From NCBI RefSeq assembly GCF_016864555.1, contig NZ_CP044011.1, forward strand, positions 4,049,501-4,113,500: 64,000 bases of DNA. The letters are read 5' to 3'. Of the stretch, positions 18,472 through 29,069 are shown one piece after another. The notes beneath the pieces were generated by a model. That model was not told where the DNA came from, searched no databases, and saw only the letters and a list, made by a program, of their open reading frames with translations. The translations under genes were made by a program, and so were the position numbers. The DNA is from Sinorhizobium sp. BG8. Its GTDB lineage: Bacteria; Pseudomonadota; Alphaproteobacteria; Rhizobiales; Rhizobiaceae. The stretch's first letter is position 1; every line of letters starts with the position of its first letter.

Positions 18472-18960
18472 ATGCTGGGTATGACTGTATTCGAGTCCGT
18501 TCTCGAACGTCTGAAAGCCGAGATGGCCACAGAAGAGCAAGAGGACGAGGCCGGAAGCAGTACGTCCCGCGGCGGTATCACCGGTCTCCCCTCGGGTTTC
18601 GCCGGCCTGAAGGACGGGCATGTCTTCGCGCCGGGCTGGCAGGCCGCTGCAGCCTACCGCGATCTCTATGAGGATATGCCGCCGGCCGAAATCGAGGAGG
18701 CGCCGGTCAAACCTCCCTCGCCGCCGCACCTGTTGCGGATCGCTCCGGAAGAGATCGCCGACGACCTCGCCCTGAAGGGCACGGAAACGCTCGATGAACT
18801 GGCGGCGCTGCGCCGGGCGTTCGCACGGGAAAACCATCCCGATCTCGTGGACCCCGACCTTCGGGACAATGCGACCCTGCGCATGAAGATTGCCAACATG
18901 CTGATCGACGAGACCCTCCGCCGGATCAACGTCGAGTCGTCATTCGGCATCAAGCGCTAG
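18472..18960 (+). CDS. J-domain-like protein, uncharacterised
   Basis: A 162-residue soluble protein 18 bases after gbpR, so probably cotranscribed. The N-terminal half is acidic and Pro-rich (EIEEAPVKPPSPPHLLRI). The C-terminal 60 residues resemble a truncated J domain: a helix (LAALRRAFARE) followed by His-Pro-Asp at 122-124 and a second helix. The HPD motif is what stimulates DnaK in real J proteins. The fold call is from motif and spacing only. Not recognised as a named gene. Confidence 0.7.
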   Translation: MLGMTVFESVLERLKAEMATEEQEDEAGSSTSRGGITGLPSGFAGLKDGHVFAPGWQAAAAYRDLYEDMPPAEIEEAPVKPPSPPHLLRIAPEEIADDLALKGTETLDELAALRRAFARENHPDLVDPDLRDNATLRMKIANMLIDETLRRINVESSFGIKR

Positions 18961-19069
18961 AAGCGCTCCCTCGATCTCTCGGATTTGTCATCGACGCGGC
19001 AGCCGCCATTTCGTGCACACGTCCGTGTCCCGGAACCGATGATCGCTTCCCTGAGGAATGTCTTGGCAG

Positions 19070-19294
19070 TTACTCGTCGGTGGGCTGTTTCGGAGGTTCC
19101 TCGGCCCCGGACGACGGCTTGTAGAAGAGGAGGAGCTGCGCGGTGGCGTAAGCGGAGACCACGAGGAAGATGGTGCCCCACATTTCCTCGTTGTTGTAGA
19201 ATTCCAGCGCCGTCCACCCAACGCACACTGCGACGATCACAAGCCTGATCCAGAGAGGCTTGTAGAATGGATGTCCGGGGTCGATGAACTTCAT
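19070..19294 (-). CDS. Small membrane protein, DUF3329-like
   Basis: A 74-residue protein with two hydrophobic segments (LVIVAVCVGWTALEFY and WGTIFLVVSAYATAQLLLFY) and a charged Pro-rich tail. The opening FIDPGHPFYKPLWIR matches the DUF3329 type seen in many Rhizobiales, in which a two-helix hairpin sits in the inner membrane. Function unknown. AGGAGG lies ahead of the ATG at 19294. Confidence 0.72.
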   Translation of the reverse strand: MKFIDPGHPFYKPLWIRLVIVAVCVGWTALEFYNNEEMWGTIFLVVSAYATAQLLLFYKPSSGAEEPPKQPTDE

Positions 19295-19536
19295 GAAGGG
19301 GCCTCCTGCCCGTATGCACCGTCAGCGAAATCGCCGCCTTACATAGGAGGTTTTGCCTCCGGATGAAACCATCGCCGGAGAGCGAATGAGGCATGGGCTG
19401 TTCTATTTTAGCCCGCGTCGGGACCTGACCATTCTTTCGGATATTGTTTCTGGAAGACGACGCTGGCGGAAGCCACATTTGATTGGCCAACGAAGGTCTT
19501 CAACGCCACCGTTATCTAGGAGGCATCCCGCCGCCC

Positions 19537-20760
19537 CTACCCCGCGTGACCGGCCTTTTCCGCCGCGATGCTCTGGTCGAGTTCGCTCAATGCGCGGTCG
19601 AGATGGCCCTCGAAGACCAGCATGGCCTCCTCGGACACGATCGAGATCTGCGGGAAACCGAGAAGCCTCACCTGCTGCGACTGACGCAACCCCTCCTCGA
19701 TGCCGCGGCTGAGCAGGTCGGCGTAGCGCGTGCCCGGTCCCGTTATGTAGATCGGCATGGTTTCGTAGAGGCTCAGCACGCGCGAAAGCCCCTGACCCAG
19801 CACCAGGCCTGCCTGCCGGAAGGCGTATTCCGACATCCGATGTCCCTGCCGGGCGCGAAGGGCAATCTTGTCCATTTCCGCCACCGGCACGAACTTCGCC
19901 GGGATCGTGTCCGGCGGAACCTCGAATGCCGTGCGCAGGATGCCGTAGAAGCCTGCGGAGGCCTCGATGCACCCGAAGGAGCCGCAGCGGCAGAGTTTCC
20001 CGTCCGCCGAGTTCAGCATATGGCCGAAGTTCGGGGCATTGGCGTGAAGTTCGCCTGACGCATCCTTGCGCGCAATGCCGAGACCGACGCTGTGGCCGAG
20101 CGACAGCACGAGCAGGGACGGCGACGACGTCTCCGCCGACTTCTCAGCACGGATGGCTAGCGCGTGGGCGACGAGCAGGCTCTCGTTGTTCAGCGTCACT
20201 CTTGCGCGCCACTGATCCGAAAGGACCTCTGCGAAATCGATCTGGTTTCCGCCGAAGACGGGCGACCAGACAAGTTGTGCCGACGATGGGTCGACCAGGC
20301 CCTTGCTGCTGATCGAAATGGCGAGCACGCGCGAGGGCTCGATGCCGGACCGTTGCGCCAGCCGCATGAGGGCCCGCCGGAAATCCTCTACGAACTGCGC
20401 AGTGGAGGCATCGCTTTGCACGCGCGCTTCCTCGAAGCGGTCGATCAGCGTTCCGGCATAGTCGACGAGCGAATACTGGACGACATCCGACGCGATGCGC
20501 ACTGAGATTAGGTAGCCGCAGTCCCGCCGCTGGGCGAACAGCACGCGCGGCCGCCCTCGCCCGCCGAGCGACTGCTGCTCCTTCTTCTCGATGATGGCAG
20601 CGCGCTCGAGATCAGCCGTGATCGCAGAGACGGTTGCGGAGGCAAGTCCGGTGTGCTCGGAAATATCGGTGTGGGAGAGCGCACCGTGCCGGCGCAGCGA
20701 CGACAGCACAAGCGCGCTGTTGTGCTGACGCACCAACTCGGTGCTGGATTTTGTCAGCAT
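19537..20760 (-). CDS. xylR: ROK-family transcriptional repressor (XylR-like)
   Basis: A 407-residue regulator with an N-terminal MarR-like winged HTH (SHTDISEHTGLASATVSAI) and a C-terminal ROK sugar-kinase-like domain carrying the zinc motif CRCGSFGC. The ATP-binding residues typical of true kinases are weak. It is divergent from the xylFHG-like genes and very likely represses them until sugar binds. I prefer the ATG at 20760 (MLTKSSTELVRQHN), where homology begins; an upstream in-frame ATG at 20847 adds 29 Arg-rich residues. Xylose as inducer is inferred from the neighbours. Confidence 0.82.
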   Translation of the reverse strand: MLTKSSTELVRQHNSALVLSSLRRHGALSHTDISEHTGLASATVSAITADLERAAIIEKKEQQSLGGRGRPRVLFAQRRDCGYLISVRIASDVVQYSLVDYAGTLIDRFEEARVQSDASTAQFVEDFRRALMRLAQRSGIEPSRVLAISISSKGLVDPSSAQLVWSPVFGGNQIDFAEVLSDQWRARVTLNNESLLVAHALAIRAEKSAETSSPSLLVLSLGHSVGLGIARKDASGELHANAPNFGHMLNSADGKLCRCGSFGCIEASAGFYGILRTAFEVPPDTIPAKFVPVAEMDKIALRARQGHRMSEYAFRQAGLVLGQGLSRVLSLYETMPIYITGPGTRYADLLSRGIEEGLRQSQQVRLLGFPQISIVSEEAMLVFEGHLDRALSELDQSIAAEKAGHAG

Positions 20761-20878
20761 GGCTCGTCGTCGTCCAGGTCCGTCATGTCTTGCAAGAGTC
20801 TCCTCCCGAATGCGCTGCAGCCGCCGCCAATACCCCTCCATAAGCATTGTTGACAGCCCTGGAAAACTCTGACATTTA

Positions 20879-20899
20879 TTTTCTCGACTGTCGAGAAAA
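20879..20899. promoter_or_regulatory. 21-bp palindromic operator in the xylR-xylF promoter region
   Basis: TTTTCTCGAC (20879-20888), T, GTCGAGAAAA (20890-20899): perfect 10-bp arms. It lies about 105 bases before the xylF start and 30 bases before the longest possible ROK start. Size and symmetry fit a ROK/XylR dimer site controlling both divergent genes. Confidence 0.75.
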
Positions 20900-21003
20900 A
20901 AGCCGGAGAGTTGGGGCTATCAATTCCAGACAGTATTCCACGGCCGGCGGCTGACGGGACGGGAGGTTCGTCCGGGCGGCCGGTATTCATTCGGGAGGAT
21001 AAT

Positions 21004-22044
21004 ATGAAATCAGTTTTGAAGCTGATGGCAGGCGTTGCCGTCATCGTATCGCTGCATTCTGCGGCACATGCCAAGGACCTCGTTGTTGGCGTTTCCTGGT
21101 CGAACTTCCAGGAAGAGCGCTGGAAAACCGACGAAGCCGCCATCAAGGCCGCTCTTGAGGCCTCCGGCGACAAGTACATTTCCGCCGATGCGCAGTCTTC
21201 CGCTGCAAAGCAGCTCACCGATGTTGAGTCGCTGATCTCGCAGGGCGCAAACGCCCTCATCGTTCTTGCCCAGGACTCGGACGCCATCGGCCCGGCCATC
21301 GAAAAGGCCGCTGCAGAAGGCATCCCGGTCGTCGGCTACGACCGCCTGATCGAAAACCCGGCCGCCTTCTACATCACCTTCGACAACAAGGAAGTCGGCC
21401 GCATGCAGGCCCGTGAAGTCTTCAAGGCGAAGCCGGAAGGCAACTACGTCTTCATCAAGGGCTCCTCGTCCGACCCGAACGCAGACTTCCTGTTCTCCGG
21501 CCAGCTCGAAGTGCTCAAGGAAGCGATCGACGCGGGCAAGATCAAGAACGTCGGCGAAGCCTACACCGACGGCTGGAAGCCTGAAAACGCCCAGAAGAAC
21601 ATGGAGCAGTTCCTGACTGCCAACGACAACAAGGTCGACGCAGTTGTCGCTTCCAACGACGGCACCGCCGGTGGCGCCGTCGCCGCACTCGACGCACAGG
21701 GCCTCGCCGGTTCCGTTCCGGTCTCCGGACAGGACGCGGACAAGGCCGCCCTCAATCGCGTCGCACTCGGCACCCAGACCGTGTCCGTCTGGAAGGACAG
21801 CCGCGAACTGGGCAAGCGGGCAGCTGAAATCGCAGCAGCTCTCGCCGCTGGCAAGACCATGGACGAGATCGAAGGCGTGACGACGTTCAACGGCGGCCCG
21901 AAGGGCGTCGAGATGAAGTCGGTATTCCTCGCTCCGCTGCCGATCACCAAGGACAATCTGAACGTCGTCATCGACGCCGGCTGGATCTCCAAGGATGAAG
22001 CTTGCCAGGGCGCTGCGGCCGGTTCCGTCGCCGCGTGCAAGTAA
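21004..22044 (+). CDS. xylF: Xylose ABC transporter substrate-binding protein XylF-like
   Basis: A 346-residue periplasmic binding protein. Signal peptide [20 protein letters not shown] ending AHA/KDLV. The mature part tracks E. coli Xyl[76 protein letters not shown]. It delivers sugar to XylHG. ATG 21004 has GGGAGGAT just upstream, which rules out an in-frame extension. First gene of the operon divergent from the ROK repressor. Xylose is the best guess; other aldopentoses are possible. Confidence 0.88.
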   Translation: MKSVLKLMAGVAVIVSLHSAAHAKDLVVGVSWSNFQEERWKTDEAAIKAALEASGDKYISADAQSSAAKQLTDVESLISQGANALIVLAQDSDAIGPAIEKAAAEGIPVVGYDRLIENPAAFYITFDNKEVGRMQAREVFKAKPEGNYVFIKGSSSDPNADFLFSGQLEVLKEAIDAGKIKNVGEAYTDGWKPENAQKNMEQFLTANDNKVDAVVASNDGTAGGAVAALDAQGLAGSVPVSGQDADKAALNRVALGTQTVSVWKDSRELGKRAAEIAAALAAGKTMDEIEGVTTFNGGPKGVEMKSVFLAPLPITKDNLNVVIDAGWISKDEACQGAAAGSVAACK

Positions 22045-22078
22045 ATCGCCCTCACCTGGGCTGACCTGAGCCTTCGTC

Positions 22079-22109
22079 AAGCGCCGCAACGAAAACCGTT
22101 GCGGCGCTT
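22079..22109 (+). promoter_or_regulatory. Intercistronic hairpin between xylF and xylH
   Basis: AAGCGCCGCAACG (22079-22091), loop AAAAC, CGTTGCGGCGCTT (22097-22109): a perfect 13-bp stem 34 bases after the xylF stop. No T-run follows, so it more likely protects the xylF mRNA 3' end than terminates fully. Confidence 0.7.
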
Positions 22110-22298
22110 GTGCAAGAGCCCCCGGGCAAGCGAGGGATTGCGGTTCGCACCCTCCATGCAACGAAGCCCGGCCGGCCTGCGCGGCCCGAATCCATCCCGG
22201 TCCGATCGGTGTTGCGCTATTCTAAACATTGCTGCGTCTCAGGGTCGCCCGGCCGTTCGACGCAGGAAGATCAACAAAAGTGGGGGGAACGGCAGACC

Positions 22299-23612
22299 AT
22301 GGCCGACATCACACACAGTACCCAGGCGAACCGCGCCCGAAGCGCGACCGAGGGTCCGGTGAAGCGCTTCTTCCGCGCCACCGAAATCGACACGCGACTG
22401 CTCGGCATGGTGGGCGCGCTGGTCATCATCTGGCTCGGCTTCCAGCTCATGACGGGCGGCCTGTTTCTCACGCCGCGCAACCTCTGGAACCTCACCGTCC
22501 AGACGTCGTCCGTCGCGGTCATGGCGACCGGCATGGTGCTCATTATCGTGACGCGCAACATCGACCTCTCCGTCGGCTCGGTGCTCGGTTTCTGCGGAAT
22601 GATCATGGGCGTCCTGCAGGCGCAGATCCTGCCGCAGTATCTCGGCCTCGAGAACCCCGCCACCTGGATCATCACGCTTGCATGCGGCATTCTCGTCGGT
22701 GCTGCGATCGGCGCCCTCCACGGCTCCATCATCGCGTTCCTGAATGTGCCCTCTTTCATCGTCACGCTCGGCGGGCTGCTCGTCTGGCGTGGCGCGACCT
22801 GGTTCGTCACGAGCGGCCAGACCGTCGCCCCGATGAACAAGACCTTCCGCCTCATGGGTGGTGGAACGGAAGGATCGATTGGTGCCACCGCAAGCTGGAT
22901 TGTCGGCATTCTAGCCTGCATCGCCATCATCGGCGCAATCCTGAATGCCCGTAAGCAGCGCAAGCGCTTCGGCTTTCCCCGTCGCCCGCTGTGGGCCGAG
23001 TACTTCCTCTCGCTTCTCGGCTGCGCACTCGTTCTCGGCGCGGTCTGGGTTGCCAACATCTACTATTGGCCGACCAACATCGCCCGCAAGTACGCAGATG
23101 CAAACGGTATCGCGTGGCCAGAGGGTGGTCTGCAGATCCCGCACGGCATCGCCATCCCCGTGCTGATCGCCATCGCCGTCGGCATCGTCATGACGTTCAT
23201 CGCGACACGTCTGCGCTTCGGTCGGTACGTCTTCGCGATCGGCGGCAACCCGGAGGCGGCAGAACTCGCCGGCATCAAGACCCGTTGGGTAACGGTACGC
23301 ATCTTCGCGCTGATGGGCGTTCTCTGCGCCATAGCCGCCGCGATCTCGACGGCACGCCTCAACGCAGCGACCAACGCACAGGGCGAGCTTGACGAACTCT
23401 ACACGATCGCCGCCGCGGTCATCGGCGGCACGTCGCTGGCGGGTGGCACCGGCACCATCGCTGGCGCAATGCTTGGCGCCTTCGTCATGCAATCGCTGCA
23501 ATCCGGCATGGTGCTGCTGGGTATCGACAGTCCGTTCCAGCGCATCGTGGTTGGCGTCGTCCTTGTCGTTGCCGTGTGGCTCGACACGGTCTACCGCGCC
23601 CGCGCGAAGTAA
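22299..23612 (+). CDS. xylH: Xylose ABC transporter permease XylH-like
   Basis: A 437-residue BPD_transp_2 permease with about ten or more hydrophobic helices; the class marker VMATGMVLIIVTRNIDLSVG is near residue 70-90. It is longer than RbsC-type permeases because of a cytoplasmic/transmembrane insertion around residues 205-285 (RKQRKRFGFPRRPLWAEYF), as in other XylH proteins. ATG 22299 follows GGGGGAAC; an upstream in-frame extension crosses the hairpin region and is not coding. Followed 15 bases later by xylG. Confidence 0.88.
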   Translation: MADITHSTQANRARSATEGPVKRFFRATEIDTRLLGMVGALVIIWLGFQLMTGGLFLTPRNLWNLTVQTSSVAVMATGMVLIIVTRNIDLSVGSVLGFCGMIMGVLQAQILPQYLGLENPATWIITLACGILVGAAIGALHGSIIAFLNVPSFIVTLGGLLVWRGATWFVTSGQTVAPMNKTFRLMGGGTEGSIGATASWIVGILACIAIIGAILNARKQRKRFGFPRRPLWAEYFLSLLGCALVLGAVWVANIYYWPTNIARKYADANGIAWPEGGLQIPHGIAIPVLIAIAVGIVMTFIATRLRFGRYVFAIGGNPEAAELAGIKTRWVTVRIFALMGVLCAIAAAISTARLNAATNAQGELDELYTIAAAVIGGTSLAGGTGTIAGAMLGAFVMQSLQSGMVLLGIDSPFQRIVVGVVLVVAVWLDTVYRARAK

Positions 23613-23627
23613 GAAGGAGTACGATCA

Positions 23628-24413
<786 letters not shown>

Positions 24414-24437
24414 GGCCATCAGGCGGACGGAAATGAG

Positions 24438-24466
24438 GAAGGCCGCATGTTTCGCATGCGGCCTTC
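24438..24466. terminator. Hairpin between converging xylG and the channel gene
   Basis: GAAGGCCGCATG (24438-24449), loop TTTCG, CATGCGGCCTTC (24455-24466): a perfect 12-bp stem between converging genes, six bases short of the channel gene's stop codon. No long T-run on either side. Confidence 0.6.
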
Positions 24467-24471
24467 ATGCG

Positions 24472-26955
24472 TCAGGCGGCGGGTGCGACGCCCGATCCTT
24501 CCGGCGGGTGCGAGGCGCGCATCATCTGGCTTGCAGCCGCGGCGATCGCACCGGACTCCGCATCCTCGTGACGCGACACCTGCACGGTCGGAACGGCGAA
24601 CTCGATGCCGTTGTCCCTGAAGGCTTTCTTGATCTTCACCATCGCATCGCGGCGGATCATGAACTGTTCGCCCGGCTTGGTCGTCATGCCGACCCTCACC
24701 TCGATCGCGTACTCCCCGAAGTTCTGCACGCCCTTCATCTTGAGTGGCTCGATGATGCTGGGCCGGTATTCCGGGTTGTCCATCAGCTCCTGGCCGATCC
24801 CCTTGATGATTTTCTTCAGCTTGTTGAGGTCCGTGTCGTAGGTCACCCGGATCGTGAACTTGTCGACGGTCCAGTCGCGGCTCGCATTGCGCACCGCGCC
24901 GAGTTCCCCGAACGGTACGGTCGTCACCGGCCCGCGATGATGGCGCAGTTTCACCGAGCGCAGGCTGAAGGATTCGACAGTTCCCTTGTGACTTCCCGTC
25001 TCGATGTATTCGCCGATGCGGAAGGCGTCGTCCCAGAGGTAGAACATGCCGCTGATCACGTCCTTCACGATGGTCTGCGCCCCGAAGCCGACGGCCACGC
25101 CGACCACGCCGGCGCCGGCGATGAGCGGCCCGATCTGAATGCCGAGACCGGCAAGCACCATCAGCACCGCGATCACGCCGATCACTCCGGCAAGTATGTT
25201 GCGAAAGATCGGAAGGAGCGTCCGGATGCGGGCAGCCCTCGCCCTCTGTTCGTCGTCGTGCAGCAGGGAATCGGAGGCGGCATCGAGCCTGTCGTTGATG
25301 TAGGCCTTGGCCAACGCCCAGATCAGATCCGCCACCAGGAGGATGACGACCCCGCCGAGAACGCCCTTGGCGATCCGGTCCACCACTGTCTCGCCCGCAG
25401 CCATCGTCGAGGCCTCGACCCCCAGCACGCCGGCGAGCCACCACGCGGCAAGCGCGATCACCAGGGCGCGAATGCCCCGCTCCAGGAGAACGACAGCCAT
25501 GCTGTTCTCGCGATAGCCGCTGGAGAAGGCGAGCGCCCTGATCGCACGTACGGTCGCCGAGCAGATTGCAAGCACGCGCGGTAGAAGCACGATGTAGATG
25601 CCGATCCACAGCAGCCCGCGCAAACCAGCCACCCAGAGGCACCAGAGTACAATAAAATAGGCGGTGAGCAGCCAGGACATTGCATTGCCCGTGTTGGCGC
25701 TACCGGGCGCACGGGGTCGCGACCATACGGCTTCCGTTGCAATGGCCACCAGCCCGATGCCAAGGATATACGCCACCAGAAGCCGCGTACCGTCGCTGAA
25801 ACCCAAGGGCCGCATCACGATGACCAAAGCCCACCCGATCGCAAAGTAGGACACGAAGAGGAGGCAGCGACTGTACCAGAAGGCAGCCGGCGGCCGTGTG
25901 ACCGGCAACGGCGCCGTCACGGCAGCGGTCTCTGTCGTGGACGGAACGGACATCTCAGGAACGGGCTGCGTTGCAAGGGTCGTCTCGGAGGTTGGCTCTA
26001 CCTCCATCCCTGCCCCCGCCAGGACTGGCTCCGCGCTTTCGACTGCCTCAGTGGCACCCTCCGCTTTCACCGGCATCTCGGGACCGGGTTCCGCCTCGAG
26101 AACGAGATCTTCCTCGAAACGCTCGGCCAATGCAGCTTGCGCTAGTGCTGGCGGCACCTCCGGTTGGTCGGGCTCGGGCTCGGGAGCGGGGAGCACATGT
26201 GCGGCCTGGGCTGCGCGCGCTTCGGCCAGTATCACGAGGGCCTTGCCGACGGCGACGAAGATCCGGATCGCGACGATGACACCCGCAACGGCGAGCGCTG
26301 TCCGCAGCAGGAACGGCGGCCACTCGAAGATGAGGAAAGGCACGATGCTCCCGGCCGCGAATGCCACTGCTGCGACCAGTCCCTTCAGCGCCTCAGCTAC
26401 GGGATGTTCTTCCACGTCCGCGGACACGCCGGCGGCGGACGCGCGCCGCCGTCCGATAAGCCGCACGAGCCACTGACCGGCAAAGGCGAACAGCGGAATG
26501 GAGAGCAGGAACGCCAGCGAGGTTGCATGTCCGGTTGTCTCCACATCCTGCTCGACCGTGGTGACAGCATGCTGCGCCTCGACTGGATAGGTCATGAGCG
26601 CATTCTTGAGGAGGCCGAAATGAGCCTTGATCTGCGCGAGTTTCGTGACGACAACCGACATCTCCTCGCTGACGACCGGGTTCGATCCGGCGGCACCCGC
26701 AGGACCCGCGGTGCCTGCAGCACCTGACGGACTTTCCTTGCCCGCCGCGGACTGCGTTTGCAGCCAATTGCGGACATCGGGTTCATCGAGAAGTTTCAGC
26801 AGTTCGCGAACCTTTTCAGGCTGGGCGACCTCCGGCTGTGGTCCCGCAGCCGTACTTTGAGCTCGCACCGGAACCGCTTCGGCCGAAAGGATCAGCAAGG
26901 CAAGTAGCGCCCCGCGTGACAGGTATCTTAGGAGAAGTACGCAATTCAAAACCAT
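24472..26955 (-). CDS. Large mechanosensitive ion channel (MscS family)
   Basis: An 827-residue inner-membrane protein. N-terminal signal/anchor (VLLLRYLSRGALLALLILSA), a periplasmic stretch, several transmembrane helices interrupted by a long acidic Pro/Ala/Glu-rich cytoplasmic linker (about residues 265-345), then more helices and a C-terminal MscS core: GVVGVAVGFGAQTIVKDVIS pore helix and the beta domain GEYIETGSHKGTVESFSLRS. It should open on membrane tension during hypo-osmotic shock. ATG 26955 has CAGGGAGA upstream; the long in-frame extension is Arg-rich and non-coding in character. Single gene. Confidence 0.88.
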   Translation of the reverse strand: MVLNCVLLLRYLSRGALLALLILSAEAVPVRAQSTAAGPQPEVAQPEKVRELLKLLDEPDVRNWLQTQSAAGKESPSGAAGTAGPAGAAGSNPVVSEEMSVVVTKLAQIKAHFGLLKNALMTYPVEAQHAVTTVEQDVETTGHATSLAFLLSIPLFAFAGQWLVRLIGRRRASAAGVSADVEEHPVAEALKGLVAAVAFAAGSIVPFLIFEWPPFLLRTALAVAGVIVAIRIFVAVGKALVILAEARAAQAAHVLPAPEPEPDQPEVPPALAQAALAERFEEDLVLEAEPGPEMPVKAEGATEAVESAEPVLAGAGMEVEPTSETTLATQPVPEMSVPSTTETAAVTAPLPVTRPPAAFWYSRCLLFVSYFAIGWALVIVMRPLGFSDGTRLLVAYILGIGLVAIATEAVWSRPRAPGSANTGNAMSWLLTAYFIVLWCLWVAGLRGLLWIGIYIVLLPRVLAICSATVRAIRALAFSSGYRENSMAVVLLERGIRALVIALAAWWLAGVLGVEASTMAAGETVVDRIAKGVLGGVVILLVADLIWALAKAYINDRLDAASDSLLHDDEQRARAARIRTLLPIFRNILAGVIGVIAVLMVLAGLGIQIGPLIAGAGVVGVAVGFGAQTIVKDVISGMFYLWDDAFRIGEYIETGSHKGTVESFSLRSVKLRHHRGPVTTVPFGELGAVRNASRDWTVDKFTIRVTYDTDLNKLKKIIKGIGQELMDNPEYRPSIIEPLKMKGVQNFGEYAIEVRVGMTTKPGEQFMIRRDAMVKIKKAFRDNGIEFAVPTVQVSRHEDAESGAIAAAASQMMRASHPPEGSGVAPAA

Positions 26956-27589
26956 TCTCCCTGTGTTTATGCACCTCCGGCGCCCGGAGGTGCAGACGGC
27001 TGACGTCCCATGCGAGCGGGAGGCGGACCGCCGCCGCCGCGCGGAGGCACGCAGGCGCTGGTAACGTCTGCTGACACCGGTCCGATGCCCCTCCGCATCC
27101 ACTGCTGGCAACGCTGGGCGCCAACAGCGGTCGAGCCTCGCGATCGCGCGCCCTCTCCCCTCATTTCGCCGACCAGATTGCATCGCTACGTGCATAAGAT
27201 CAAACAAATTGAATCTCGAGCCTGACAAACGACAAGCGGGCACGGCGCGGAGGGCCTCGGCTGCTCGTCGCCAATGTCGCTGATGTGAGAGCCGAAGCCG
27301 TGGGCGTTCGCCCCTTCCCTTGACGACCGCCCCTCCGACCTTCCTGGTGATTGGATACTCGAAAGGCGTATTGAAAACGAAGCAATGCAACAAGAGGAGG
27401 TGCGAGCGCGCCTTGTCTACCCACCGACGGGTTTGCCTCGGTCAAAGGGCGGCGTTGCGGCAGCGGGCTACTGTGAGGAAAGTTTGCATCGGGTCAACAT
27501 ACAGGTTGAGACGCCAATGCCGGGGATCGGGCGTGGGTCGAAGACACTGTGACGGAACGACAGGCGTTGGAACCAGAAGAATTCGAGCC
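26956..27589. other. Long intergenic region
   Basis: 634 bases between the divergent channel and glycosyltransferase genes. Reading frames cross it on both strands but have Arg-rich, low-quality translations without homology. A GC-rich stretch (27010-27060) and a more AT-rich part near 27185-27235 are visible; no firm promoter, repeat or RNA was identified. Confidence 0.45.
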
Positions 27590-28846
27590 ATGTTCTGGAG
27601 GAACTGGAACACGATGCTAGCCACCATGGTAAGTTCGGCGCGGGCTCAAATCGGCCGAAGAAGCCGCCAGGCCCGTAGCATTCTGGCTGCAGAGGGATAC
27701 AGAGGGATCATCGATCGCGCGAGATCCAAGGCATCGGATTGGCTCAAACCCCAGACCGAAGCCTGGCCGGTCTTTCCCGATGACGTCCTTGCAGCTGATC
27801 TCTCCCACCCCCCCGACATCGCCGAACCTCCCCTTGAAGAAGGAGAGCAAATTACGGTGAACTGGATAATCGGTCCGGCCGGTCCTGGATCGGGCGGGCA
27901 CACAACGGCATTTCGGATTCTCAACTTTCTCGAGAAGCTTGGCTACCGGAATCGTGTCTATTTCTACGATCCGTATGGCGGAGATCTCCAGTATTTCACC
28001 GATATCGCCAGGGACTACTACAAGCTGAACTGCGAGATAGCGAATGCGCGTCGGGGCATGAAGGACGCTCACGCAGTCGTCGCCACCAGCTGGGCTTCGG
28101 CCTATGCGGCCTACAATGCGAAATGCTCGGGAAAGCGGTTCTACTTCATCCAGGATTTTGAACCATTCTTCTATCCGACCAGCACGAACAGCCTGCTTGC
28201 GGAGAATACATACCGCATGGGCTTTCACGGCATTACTGCGGGCCGCTGGCTCGCCGACAAGCTCACGCGCGAATTCGGCATGAAAACCGACCACTTCCCC
28301 TTCGGTTGTGATACGGCACAGTACAGGCGCAGTGCGGGATCAGAACGGAAAGGGATCGCGTTCTACGCCAGGTCCCATACGCCGCGGCGCGCAGTGGAGC
28401 TTGGAATTCTCGCGCTCGAAATATTCGCCAAGCGGCATCCGGATGTCGAGCTGCACCTCTTCGGACAGCATCTTGGCGCCTTGCCGTTCAGGTTTACCAA
28501 CCACGGCCCATCAAATCCGGCAAAGCTGAATGACATTTACAACAAGTGTTTCGCCGGCCTGTGCCTGTCGCTCACGAACGTTTCGCTGGTCCCCTATGAG
28601 ATGCTCGCATGCGGATGCATACCGATTGTAAACGACGGCCCCCAAAACCGCGTCGTGCTGGAAAATGCCTTCGTTCGCTTTGCGGATCCAACGCCGATAT
28701 CACTGGCACAGGAGCTGGAAGCCGTCATGGGTGCACCAGACCGGGAAGATATTTCCAGGAAGGCGGCTGAGAGCGTTACGCTCACCTCCTGGGATACAGC
28801 TGGCGCGGCCGTTGATGCGGCATTGCGCCGGGCGCTGCAGCCATGA
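27590..28846 (+). CDS. WsaF-type glycosyltransferase
   Basis: A 418-residue glycosyltransferase of the GT4-like WsaF rhamnosyltransferase type. N-domain: VNWIIGPAGPGSGGHTTAFR; hinge: FYFIQDFEPFFYPTST; C-domain: GIAFYARSHTPRRAVELGIL and the nucleotide-sugar loop SLVPYEMLACGCIPIVNDG. It probably adds sugars to a surface polysaccharide at the cytoplasmic face. Start ATG 27590 or 27614; the latter has GGAGGA upstream, so the first eight residues are uncertain. Followed 223 bases later by a GT2 gene. Confidence 0.8.
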   Translation: MFWRNWNTMLATMVSSARAQIGRRSRQARSILAAEGYRGIIDRARSKASDWLKPQTEAWPVFPDDVLAADLSHPPDIAEPPLEEGEQITVNWIIGPAGPGSGGHTTAFRILNFLEKLGYRNRVYFYDPYGGDLQYFTDIARDYYKLNCEIANARRGMKDAHAVVATSWASAYAAYNAKCSGKRFYFIQDFEPFFYPTSTNSLLAENTYRMGFHGITAGRWLADKLTREFGMKTDHFPFGCDTAQYRRSAGSERKGIAFYARSHTPRRAVELGILALEIFAKRHPDVELHLFGQHLGALPFRFTNHGPSNPAKLNDIYNKCFAGLCLSLTNVSLVPYEMLACGCIPIVNDGPQNRVVLENAFVRFADPTPISLAQELEAVMGAPDREDISRKAAESVTLTSWDTAGAAVDAALRRALQP

Positions 28847-29069
28847 GGCACGATCATTCGAAATCTGTGCATGGACCGGATGCCGGCGAACTCTTCCAGA
28901 AACAAAGGGCAAGTGTCCGCGACATCACCCCACCCCGCCAAGGCGCCGTTTTGCCGAACGCCTCGCCACACGACAACGACTGTTTCCCTGAACGCGTAGA
29001 ACAACGCCCGGGGTGCACACACCCTGGTCCGTTGACCAAACCCGTTTGCCTATGAATTCTGGAGCGCCC

